Source: DATBGO01 sp050011895 (GTDB lineage Bacteria; Actinomycetota; Actinomycetes; Streptosporangiales; Streptosporangiaceae). From it: a stretch of 32,901 bases of DNA. The notes below the pieces were generated by a model, which saw nothing but the letters and a program-made list of their open reading frames with translations, searched no databases and was not told the DNA's origin. The position numbers were made by a program, and so were the translations under genes. The stretch lies in the NCBI GenBank assembly GCA_050011895.1, contig JBEKIF010000050.1:1-32901 (forward strand). The letters are read 5' to 3'. Below are positions 7,155 through 13,314 of the stretch, one piece after another; the first letter of the stretch is position 1; each line of letters opens with the position of its first letter.

Positions 7155-7958
7155 GTGACTTCGTATACAACTAACGGCATCGCCTATGACCGCGAGGGGC
7201 GGCGCGGCGAGCTGCCGGTCGTGCTGATCCACGCGGGCGTCGCCGATCGAAGGATGTGGGACCCGATCTGGCCGGCGCTCACCCGGGAGCGGGACGTCGT
7301 GCGGGTGGATCTGCGGGGATTCGGCGATTCCGCCGTGCGGCCGGCCGGGCCGGTCTCGCAGGCCTGTGACGTTCTCGGCGCGCTGGCCGAAATCGGCGTC
7401 GGCCACTGTCATCTGGCCGGCGCCTCCTTCGGCGCCGGCGTCGCGGTCGAGGTCGCGCTGACCAGGCCGTCAGCGGTGGCCTCGCTCCTGCTCGCGGCAC
7501 CGGCCGGGTCGCTGCTCGCGGAAGTCACGCCGGATCTGCAGGCGTTCTTCGATGCGGAGGGCACCGCCCTGGATCACGGCGATCTTGACGCGGCGGTCGA
7601 GGCGAACCTGTCGTGGTGGGTCGAGGGGCCGCGCCGTTCGGCTGGCCAGGTCGATCCCGCGGTCCGTGAGCTGGTCGCGCGCATGCAGCGGCGGGCGTTC
7701 GAGGTGACTGCGGACTGGGATGACGTTGAGGAGAAGGAACTGGAGCCGCCCGCCCGGGACAGGCTCGGCGAGATCGCGGTTCCCGTGCTCGTCCTCGTCG
7801 GCGGGCTCGACCTGGACACAGTGCACGCCGCCGCCGCGCGCGTCGTCGGCGAGACCGCCGGTGCCCGGCGCGTCGACTGGCCGGACGTCGGCCACCTCCT
7901 GGCGCTGGAGCGCCCCGCCGATTTTCTCGGCCTGCTGCGGGAGTGGATAGCTGAGTGA
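7155..7958 (+). CDS. Alpha/beta hydrolase
   Basis: This 267-residue single-domain alpha/beta hydrolase has the oxyanion region VVLIHAGVADRRMWDP, the strand-turn VVRVDLRGFGDSAV, the nucleophile elbow GASFGAG with Ser91, a late acid in VLVGGLDLDTV, and the catalytic His in DVGHLLALERP. All three triad residues are therefore present. Substrate is unknown; members of this general group include esterases, haloperoxidase-like enzymes and lactonases. The GTG at 7155 is taken as start, with a close GGGAGGG just upstream. It stands alone between the DnaA-box-like region and the parA locus. Confidence 0.92.
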   Translation: MTSYTTNGIAYDREGRRGELPVVLIHAGVADRRMWDPIWPALTRERDVVRVDLRGFGDSAVRPAGPVSQACDVLGALAEIGVGHCHLAGASFGAGVAVEVALTRPSAVASLLLAAPAGSLLAEVTPDLQAFFDAEGTALDHGDLDAAVEANLSWWVEGPRRSAGQVDPAVRELVARMQRRAFEVTADWDDVEEKELEPPARDRLGEIAVPVLVLVGGLDLDTVHAAAARVVGETAGARRVDWPDVGHLLALERPADFLGLLREWIAE

Positions 7959-8260
7959 GGGATCCGTCCGCACGGTCGAGTGGGGACGGGTGAGGGGCGC
8001 GTCCTCAGGGCTTCCCCGCCTCCGCCGCTGCCGCGCGGGCACCGGGTGGGGCTTCGCGGCGCTTGTCCCTGACCGGGGCGGGTGCGCGGATCAGGACGCG
8101 AGATGCAGGCATCGGATGGCAGCCGGGCACCGCCGAGGTGACCTCGATCGCGAGCTGGTTCCTCAGGCACCACCTGGCTGGACACGGGCCGTGCCCCAGG
8201 ATCAATACAGCATTCGCCGACGGGCAGCCCGCGGCGCTCCGCCCTGCTCCCGCGGCATGG
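7959..8260. other. Gene-less stretch downstream of hydrolase and parA
   Basis: About 300 bases between convergent genes. A minus-strand frame reads plausibly for about 60 residues (for example LILGHGPCPARWCLRNQLAI) but lacks a good start and ribosome-binding site. I do not call a gene here. No obvious terminator hairpin with a T-run is seen. Confidence 0.35.
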
Positions 8261-8932
8261 TCATGAAGCCACCGACCTGAGGGGAATGCACCGCCCGGTG
8301 AGCTCGCGCGCAGCGCAGCGCCACACGCCCCGGCCGGTATCGGAAATCGGCATGCCGAAGCTCTGCGCGTAAATCTCCAGCCTCGGCACGGTCGTTCCCA
8401 GCACGTCATAGCCGAGGCCCTCAAGTGCCTCCCTGGCGTAGGCGGTGGAGTTCGCGCGGGTAACGCAGCGGTTCAGCAGGACGGCCGAACGGGCGGGCCG
8501 GTCCCGGATTGCCTCGACCTCGGTGATCTCGCCTCGCACTGGCGTGGTGCGGTTGATCTCAATGGGGGTCGGTGCGCACGGGATCAGGATCTCGTCGACA
8601 TACCGCAGCGCCGACCGGGCAATGCCCGGGTGGTCCTCCAGTTGCGGCGCGTCGATGATCACCACATCATCAGGCTGGGCGATCTCGGGCACGCGGCGGT
8701 GCAGGTCGCGGGACGGCAGGGCCACGATCCGGAACGGGAACGCTGCCTGCGGCGGCAGCCCCGGGTACATGGCCGCGAAGTCGGACCATTCCAGAGCACT
8801 GCCGGAAGGGTCAGCGTCCACCAGCAGCACTGTTTTCCCGGCCTGCGCGAAAACGTGTGCCAGCCAGACCGCCGACGTGGTCTTGCCCGTGCCCGGCTTG
8901 AGATTGACCAGGGCGATGCTGAGACTCGCCAT
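8261..8932 (-). CDS. ParA-family partition ATPase, orphan
   Basis: This 223-residue MinD/ParA-type ATPase has a deviant Walker A motif, NLKPGTGKTTSAVWLA (residues 10-25). It keeps the signature lysine (K12) and the P-loop lysine (K17), but has Pro in place of the first Gly of the usual KGG. Walker A' is VLLVDADPSGSALEWS and Walker B is DVVIIDAPQ. Such proteins drive DNA segregation of plasmids, integrative elements or chromosomes. No parB follows in the same operon. The ATG at 8932 places the P-loop at the normal distance from the N-terminus; the frame stays open to 8959. A -10-like AATACT ends six bases before this ATG, allowing leaderless expression. The 18-bp array starts 77 bases upstream. 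Confidence 0.87.
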   Translation of the reverse strand: MASLSIALVNLKPGTGKTTSAVWLAHVFAQAGKTVLLVDADPSGSALEWSDFAAMYPGLPPQAAFPFRIVALPSRDLHRRVPEIAQPDDVVIIDAPQLEDHPGIARSALRYVDEILIPCAPTPIEINRTTPVRGEITEVEAIRDRPARSAVLLNRCVTRANSTAYAREALEGLGYDVLGTTVPRLEIYAQSFGMPISDTGRGVWRCAARELTGRCIPLRSVAS

Positions 8933-8936
8933 CCAC

Positions 8937-8946
8937 GCAGTATTGC
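8937..8946 (+). repeat. Decamer GCAGTATTGC, parA-proximal copy
   Basis: This decamer lies immediately upstream of the parA start and recurs at 9258-9267. The two copies flank the 18-bp array. In the parA direction it reads GCAATACTGC and contains the possible -10 AATACT. Confidence 0.5.
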
Positions 8947-9008
8947 AGGGCCGCCGCATTTATGGTACGTGGTGCGCGCAGACCGATCCGCGGGCAGAGG
9001 CGGGCGAG

Positions 9009-9170
9009 CCCGTCCGCACTGCGGTCCCCGTCCGCACTGCGGTCCCCGTCCGCACTGCGGTCCCCGTCCGCACTGCGGTCCCCGTCCGCACTGCCGTCCC
9101 CGTCCGCACTGCCGTCCCCGTCCGCACTGCCGTCCCCGTCCGCACTGCCGTCCCCGTCCGCACTGCGGTC
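9009..9170 (+). repeat. Tandem array, nine 18-bp units, parS-like position
   Basis: Nine head-to-tail copies of CCCGTCCGCACTGCGGTC lie between divergent parA and the gene at 9344. Units 1-4 and 9 have GCGG, which makes CCGCA-C-TGCGG an imperfect palindrome. Units 5-8 have GCCG, which breaks it. Apart from this the copies are identical. A direct-repeat array beside a ParA gene is how several plasmid centromeres look. This genome also has many other short arrays, so the arrangement may be coincidental. Each unit is six codons long, but I see no gene across it. Confidence 0.9.
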
Positions 9171-9257
9171 CCCGGCCTGGGTGGGAAGCGCGCGCTCGCC
9201 GCACGCCGTGGTGGCCTTCCCGTCCGACTTTAGGCTGGCCAGGGCGGTCCGGCGAAT

Positions 9258-9288
9258 GCAGTATTGCCGTATCTACTGCATTACGGCA
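9258..9288. promoter_or_regulatory. Decamer second copy plus inverted repeat
   Basis: GCAGTATTGC (9258-9267) repeats the decamer seen at the parA start. It overlaps an inverted repeat of TGCCGTA (9265-9271) with TACGGCA (9282-9288). The site is about 55 bases before the start of the small gene at 9344 and could be its operator or promoter region. Confidence 0.45.
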
Positions 9289-9343
9289 GCTAGTGGCGGG
9301 CATGCTGCCGGCACCACCAGCCAGGCCGAGGGGGGCCGAGCTG

Positions 9344-9688
9344 ATGATCTGGCTGAGCACCCGCGGCCTGGCGCCGCCCAGAGCGCGCATCCTGCACATC
9401 GACCACGCCCGGTGGTACCTCATACACTGGATCGCCTCGCACAGCGGGGCATCCTGGAATTACATCCAGTTTCGCCGGGTGCGCCCGGTGGCGGGCGTCA
9501 CCGATCTGCAGCTGGCCTGTTTCATCAGGGCTGCCGAGCGGCTTGGCTGGATCAGCCCCTTGTGGTGGCTGCTCAGCATCGAGGCCGGCTTCGCGATCTG
9601 GAACGGCGGCCAGGGCCTGTCCGCGGGTCGTTCTGGGCGAGGGCTTGATCTCACCGGGCGCGGAGCTCGCGGAATGGCGTCGCGCTAG
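9344..9688 (+). CDS. Trp-rich small protein of unknown function
   Basis: This 114-residue protein is not recognised. It is rich in Trp, Ile and His in its middle part (HIDHARWYLIHWIASHSGAS, then NYIQFRRVRPV, ACFIRAAERLGWISPLWWLL and IEAGFAIWNGG), and that part reads as a folded domain rather than random frame. The ATG at 9344 is preceded by GAGGGGGG with a good spacing. An in-frame ATG at 9302 is an alternative. It is transcribed away from parA, with the 18-bp array and inverted repeats between them. A partner role with ParA is a guess from position only. The last 25 residues are low complexity. Confidence 0.5.
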   Translation: MIWLSTRGLAPPRARILHIDHARWYLIHWIASHSGASWNYIQFRRVRPVAGVTDLQLACFIRAAERLGWISPLWWLLSIEAGFAIWNGGQGLSAGRSGRGLDLTGRGARGMASR

Positions 9689-9714
9689 GGTCCAAGGGAA
9701 CGAGGGAGGTGGCC

Positions 9715-10368
9715 ATGGCAGAGATGACGCCGTACACCATCGGCAGCGAGGTCAGCTGCAGTGACGGTGCCTGCGGCGAGGTGAGCCGCGTGGTCGTGGA
9801 CCCGGTGGCCCGCACCGTCACGCATCTCGTGGTCGAGCCGAAGCACCGGCAGGGTCTCGGGCGGCTTGTTCCGCTTGATCTCGTGGACACATCGGCAGGC
9901 GGGATCAGCCTCGGGTGCACACTGGCCGAGTTCGAGCACCTCGAGTCAGCTGAAGAGACGCAGTTCGTGCCCGGCAGCGGCGGCTACGCCGCGTACGGCC
10001 CTGAGCAGGTGCTCTCCTGGCCCTACTACGGCCTGGGTGGTGCCGTCGGCGTGCAGGGCGACACGGTCGTGCCCATTTCGCAGACCGTCACCTACGACGA
10101 TGTTCCCCTGGGCGAGGTCGAGGTGCGCCGCGGCGATCAGGTCCACGCCACCGATGGCGACATCGGGCAGGTCCAGGGGCTCGTCGTGGATCCCCGCAGC
10201 CACGGGGTGACGCACGTGCTCCTCAAGGAGGGCCACCTGTGGGGCCGTAAGGAAGTCGCGATCCCGATCGGCGCCGTGGGCAGGGTCGATGACGGCATCC
10301 GGCTTAGCATCACCAAGCGGGAGGTGGAGGACCTGCCTCCGGTGGACATCGATCACCCGGGCGGCTGA
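9715..10368 (+). CDS. Double PRC-barrel domain protein
   Basis: This 217-residue protein contains two PRC-barrel-like beta modules, at about residues 5-75 (EVSCSDGACGEVSRVVVDPV, then VTHLVVEPKHRQGLGRLVPL) and 120-205 (GDQVHATDGDIGQVQGLVVD, then VTHVLLKEGHLWGRKEVAIP). PRC-barrel proteins range from RNA-processing factors (RimM) to photosynthetic and stress-associated cytoplasmic proteins. Standalone tandem forms in actinobacteria have no settled role. The ATG at 9715 is preferred because the GAGGGAGG Shine-Dalgarno sequence (9702-9709) would overlap the alternative GTG at 9709. Confidence 0.85.
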   Translation: MAEMTPYTIGSEVSCSDGACGEVSRVVVDPVARTVTHLVVEPKHRQGLGRLVPLDLVDTSAGGISLGCTLAEFEHLESAEETQFVPGSGGYAAYGPEQVLSWPYYGLGGAVGVQGDTVVPISQTVTYDDVPLGEVEVRRGDQVHATDGDIGQVQGLVVDPRSHGVTHVLLKEGHLWGRKEVAIPIGAVGRVDDGIRLSITKREVEDLPPVDIDHPGG

Positions 10369-10505
10369 GCGGTAACCGCTGGAGATAATTAGCCGGCCAG
10401 CGATGAGTCCGGGTCCACGGCACGGTCTTAGGTGCACCAGACAAGGAAGCGGGTGCGGGCGCCGGGTTGCCGAAACCCGATGCGGCACCCCTGGGAGGAG
10501 AGCGG

Positions 10506-11621
10506 ATGACCGGGGTACGGGTGCTAGTCGGCACGCGCAAGGGCGCCTTCATCCTGACGTCGGACGGCAGGCGCCAGCAATGGGACATCGACGGCCCGCA
10601 CTTCGCGGGCTGGGAGACCTACCATCTCAAGGCCTCTCCGGCTGACCAGGCCCGGCTGTACGCGGCGCCGTCGGGCGGCTGGTTCGGGCAGCTGATCCAG
10701 CGTTCCGATGACTCCGGCAAAACGTGGGAACCGGTGGGTAACCAGTTCAGCTACGACGGAGTGACCGGCACCCATCAGTGGTACGACGGCACGCCGCATC
10801 CCTGGGAGTTCGCGCGGGTCTGGCACCTTGAGCCGTCGCTGACCGATCCGGACACGGTCTACGCCGGGGTCGAGGACGCCGCCTTGTTCCGCTCGGTCGA
10901 CGGCGGCAAGGAATGGCGGGAGCTGCCCGGGCTGCGCGGGCACGACACGGGGAGCTCCTGGCAGCCAGGGGCCGGCGGGATGTGCTTGCACACGATCCTC
11001 CTTGATCCGGCTGACCCAGGAAGGATCTTCGTCGCGATCTCGGCCGCAGGCGCGTTCCGGAGCGACGACACAGGCGCGACATGGCGCCCGGTGAACCGCG
11101 GCCTGAAGTCCGACGGCATCCCGGACCAGGACGCCGAGGTAGGCCATTGCGTACACCGCATCGCGATGCACCCATCGCGCCCCGGCGTGCTGTTCATGCA
11201 GAAGCACTGGGACGTCATGCGCAGTGACGATGCCGGCGAGTCGTGGCAGGAGATCAGCGGCAACCTGCCGAGCGACTTCGGGTTCCCGATCGACGTACAC
11301 GCGCATGAGCCTGACACCATCTATGTCGTGCCGATCAAGAGCGACACCGAGCACTATCCGCCCGACGGGAAGCTGCGCGTCTACCGCAGCCGGACCGGCG
11401 GCGACGAGTGGGAGGCGCTCACGAATGGCCTGCCGCAGCGTGACTGTTACGTCAACGTGCTCAGGGATGCGATGGCGGTTGACTCGCTCGAGGACTGCGG
11501 CGTTTACTTCGGCACGACCGGTGGCCAGGTCTACGCGTCCGCCGACGCCGGGGACAGCTGGGCGCCTATCGTGCGGGACCTGCCGGCCGTCCTGTCGGTC
11601 GAGGTCCAGACGCTGCCATGA
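10506..11621 (+). CDS. Asp-box (BNR) beta-propeller, exo-alpha-sialidase-like
   Basis: This 371-residue cytoplasmic protein, with no signal peptide, has six Asp-box or BNR-like repeats: RSDDSGKTW, RSVDGGKEW, RSDDTGATW, RSDDAGESW, RSRTGGDEW and ASADAGDSW. This indicates a six- or seven-bladed propeller of the sialidase or VPS10 type. The catalytic Arg triad and Tyr/Glu of true sialidases cannot be confirmed by eye, so enzymatic activity is doubtful. The ATG at 10506 has a very good GGGAGGAG Shine-Dalgarno sequence five bases before it. The stop overlaps the ATG of a MoaD/ThiS-like gene by ATGA (11618-11621), so the two are coupled. In my recollection this pairing recurs in actinobacteria without a known function. 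Confidence 0.88.
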   Translation: MTGVRVLVGTRKGAFILTSDGRRQQWDIDGPHFAGWETYHLKASPADQARLYAAPSGGWFGQLIQRSDDSGKTWEPVGNQFSYDGVTGTHQWYDGTPHPWEFARVWHLEPSLTDPDTVYAGVEDAALFRSVDGGKEWRELPGLRGHDTGSSWQPGAGGMCLHTILLDPADPGRIFVAISAAGAFRSDDTGATWRPVNRGLKSDGIPDQDAEVGHCVHRIAMHPSRPGVLFMQKHWDVMRSDDAGESWQEISGNLPSDFGFPIDVHAHEPDTIYVVPIKSDTEHYPPDGKLRVYRSRTGGDEWEALTNGLPQRDCYVNVLRDAMAVDSLEDCGVYFGTTGGQVYASADAGDSWAPIVRDLPAVLSVEVQTLP

Positions 11622-11911
11622 TCCGGGTCGTGCTTCCGGCGCACCTGCGGACGCTCGCCCGCGTCGACGGCGAGGTGGAACTGGGCGAGGGCCTCGGCAC
11701 GCAGCGCGCTGTCCTGGACGCGCTTGAGGCCAGCTACCCGATGCTGCGCGGCACGATCCGCGATCACGCCACCGGGCAGCGCCGGGCGTTCGTCCGGTTC
11801 TTCGCCTGCGAGCAGGACCTGTCCCACGAACCGCCGGATGCCCCGCTGCCCGACGCCGTCGTGACCGGCGCCGAGCCATTCCTGGTGGTGGGAGCGATGG
11901 CAGGCGGGTAG
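11618..11911 (+). CDS. MoaD/ThiS-family ubiquitin-like protein
   Basis: This 97-residue beta-grasp protein ends in the required Gly-Gly (GAMAGG at the C-terminus). Such tails are adenylated and thiocarboxylated by an E1-like enzyme to deliver sulfur for molybdopterin, thiamine or other sulfur transfer, or in some cases become conjugated to proteins. Family signs are the N-terminal strand MIRVVLPAHLRTLARVDGEV, the helix TQRAVLDALEASYPMLRGTI, and the C-terminal strand leading to GG. No MoaE, ThiG or E1 gene is nearby. Translational coupling to the beta-propeller gene suggests a joint role. Confidence 0.85.
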   Translation: MIRVVLPAHLRTLARVDGEVELGEGLGTQRAVLDALEASYPMLRGTIRDHATGQRRAFVRFFACEQDLSHEPPDAPLPDAVVTGAEPFLVVGAMAGG

Positions 11912-11966
11912 CCGCGCACCGGCCGTGGTGCGGTCCGGCGGGTGCAGGTCATGACGCGAGGGTGCG

Positions 11967-12611
11967 TCACGGCGCGAGCCTGAACGGCGGATACCGGTCG
12001 GTGACCAGAGTCAGGGCATAAGCGATGACCCGGTTGTGCCAGCGGATCACGCCTTCGACGAAATCGAACATGCCCCGCGGGTAACGGCCGGTGAACAAGA
12101 TCGCGAACCAGGTCACGATCACCACGACGACCAGCGCGATGTCGAGGAAGAACAGCACGATATAGTGCGGGATCGCCAGCAGCCATTTGACCAGGGGAAG
12201 CCACCTGTTCAGCTCCCCGGCGGCGTCCGGGTAGACGTACTCCAGGTGCAGCCATTGATGCTCGTCGGTCGACGGGTACTGGTCGTTCATCAGGGCCAGG
12301 TACGTCCCCACCCGGTTACTGAACCGCTGCAGTTCGAGATTCCAGTCGAACCACCAGCGCGGATACTTCCGCCGGAAAAGGATCATGAGCAGCGGGCCGA
12401 GAAACAGCAGGCCGCCTGCGCTCGTGACGACGACGGAGGTGTTATGGGTGCTGGTGGACTGCCAGGTCCCCCCGGCCACGGTGCTCAGCACTATGGCGAT
12501 CGGGATGATGGTGAAGATGCGGAAGAACGAGGTCAGCCGGTTGAGCGCCCGATCAGGGTAGTCGACTGAGAACTGAACCGGATAAGGGGACTGGTATGCA
12601 GCCTGAGCCAT
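11967..12611 (-). CDS. DUF4389 membrane protein
   Basis: This 214-residue integral membrane protein has the DUF4389 layout. Hydrophobic segments are at about 27-45 (FRIFTIIPIAIVLSTVAG), 60-78 (SAGGLLFLGPLLMILF) and 140-175 (a long hydrophobic stretch around HYIVLFFLDIALVVVVIV). Conserved family patches are YPVQFSVDYPDRALNRLTSF, YPRWWFDWNLELQRF and GRYPRGMFDFVEGVIRWHNR. The role of the family is unknown. The ATG at 12611 gives the usual start (MAQAAYQSPYPV). An upstream ATG at 12635 is possible, but AAAGG at a workable distance favours the inner one. It converges on the MoaD-like gene. Confidence 0.87.
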   Translation of the reverse strand: MAQAAYQSPYPVQFSVDYPDRALNRLTSFFRIFTIIPIAIVLSTVAGGTWQSTSTHNTSVVVTSAGGLLFLGPLLMILFRRKYPRWWFDWNLELQRFSNRVGTYLALMNDQYPSTDEHQWLHLEYVYPDAAGELNRWLPLVKWLLAIPHYIVLFFLDIALVVVVIVTWFAILFTGRYPRGMFDFVEGVIRWHNRVIAYALTLVTDRYPPFRLAP

Positions 12612-12889
12612 CCTCAAGGACCTTTCTCTGTACATTCCCGAGTTGTGCCGCCGTTAGTTGCGGCGACAATGGATTTGTTCCTGCCCGCTGCGGTGGCATC
12701 TGAAAAGTGGGGGTGTGCCCATGGTGTGCCGGGCTGGAGAATGCGATCGACCTCATGCTTCGGCACGGGCGCCAGCGGGCCGTTACCGGTGGGGCACCGA
12801 GTTCACGGCGCGAGCGGCGGTGAACATCCGCAGCTCAGCCGCGAACCACAGGGGCCCATAATGCGCGAGAAATGATCAAGGATTCGTCG

Positions 12890-12957
12890 CCTGTACCGGA
12901 TTTAGTGGGGACATAGCCGACATTACGCCCCGGATTGGCCACCAAATCCGGTACAGG
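12890..12957. repeat. MITE-like inverted repeat, 19-bp arms
   Basis: CCTGTACCGGATTTAGTGG at 12890-12908 is the reverse complement of 12939-12957 except for one base. The loop is 30 bases. The arms are well conserved and AT-richer than the surroundings. It could be a miniature transposon, the end of a lost insertion sequence, or an RNA hairpin. I see no target-site duplication. Confidence 0.75.
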
Positions 12958-13027
12958 TGCTGTTCCGGGTCCGTAAGAGGCGCATTCCGCACCGAAAATC
13001 GGGGCCCGCCGCAGGCGGAGCACCGAT

Positions 13028-13134
13028 TTCAGCTCGGCGGGCCCGCCTCCGGGGCTCGTTCAGCTCGGCGGGCCCGCCTCCGGGGCTCGTTCAGCTCGGC
13101 GGGCCCGCCTCCGGGGCTCGTTCAGCTCGGCGGG
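13028..13134 (+). repeat. 31-bp tandem repeat, three full copies plus partial
   Basis: Units at 13028-13058, 13059-13089 and 13090-13120 are identical, and a partial fourth follows to 13134. Each unit contains the perfect palindrome GGCGGGCCCGCC. The array ends about 180 bases before the helicase start. It may be only a variable-number repeat. Confidence 0.9.
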
Positions 13135-13301
13135 ACGCCGGGTCCCGGGCTCGGGACCGGCCACTCGCCAGCCTGCAGGACCTCAGGACCGCCGTGCTGC
13201 TCGACCACTATCGCGCGCATGGATTGATCCAGGCGCACCTGCCACCGGGCCGGAAGTGCGGGTTGCCGGCGGGGGATCTGGCCCGCGACGGTCCGCATGG
13301 T

Positions 13302-13307
13302 TACATT
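13302..13307 (+). promoter_or_regulatory. -10 box for leaderless helicase transcript
   Basis: TACATT is followed by seven bases and then ATG at 13315, the geometry of an actinobacterial leaderless promoter. No Shine-Dalgarno sequence precedes this ATG. Confidence 0.5.
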
Positions 13308-13314
13308 CGGGTCC

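Larger units (their letters stand above)
12612..13314. other. Non-coding region, about 700 bases, repeat-rich
   Basis: No gene is supported on either strand between the divergent DUF4389 and helicase genes. It holds a 19-bp inverted repeat (12890-12957), a 31-bp tandem array (13028-13134) and the presumed leaderless promoter of the helicase (13302-13307). Confidence 0.6.

Noticed and set aside
7990..8280. Possible small gene on either strand between hydrolase and parA
   Set aside because: No start codon with a ribosome-binding site and no recognisable family. The minus-strand frame has some protein-like texture but not enough support.
9009..9170. CRISPR array
   Set aside because: The 18-bp units are contiguous, with no unique spacers, and there are no cas genes.
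8445..9688. Long plus-strand frames running from antisense of parA through the 18-bp array
   Set aside because: The part before 9300 is antisense to parA or translated repeat. Only the segment from about 9344 looks protein-like and has a ribosome-binding site.
10524..11879. Minus-strand open frame (451 codons) opposite the propeller gene
   Set aside because: Antisense shadow with Arg-rich composition and no motif. The plus strand has a clear family match.
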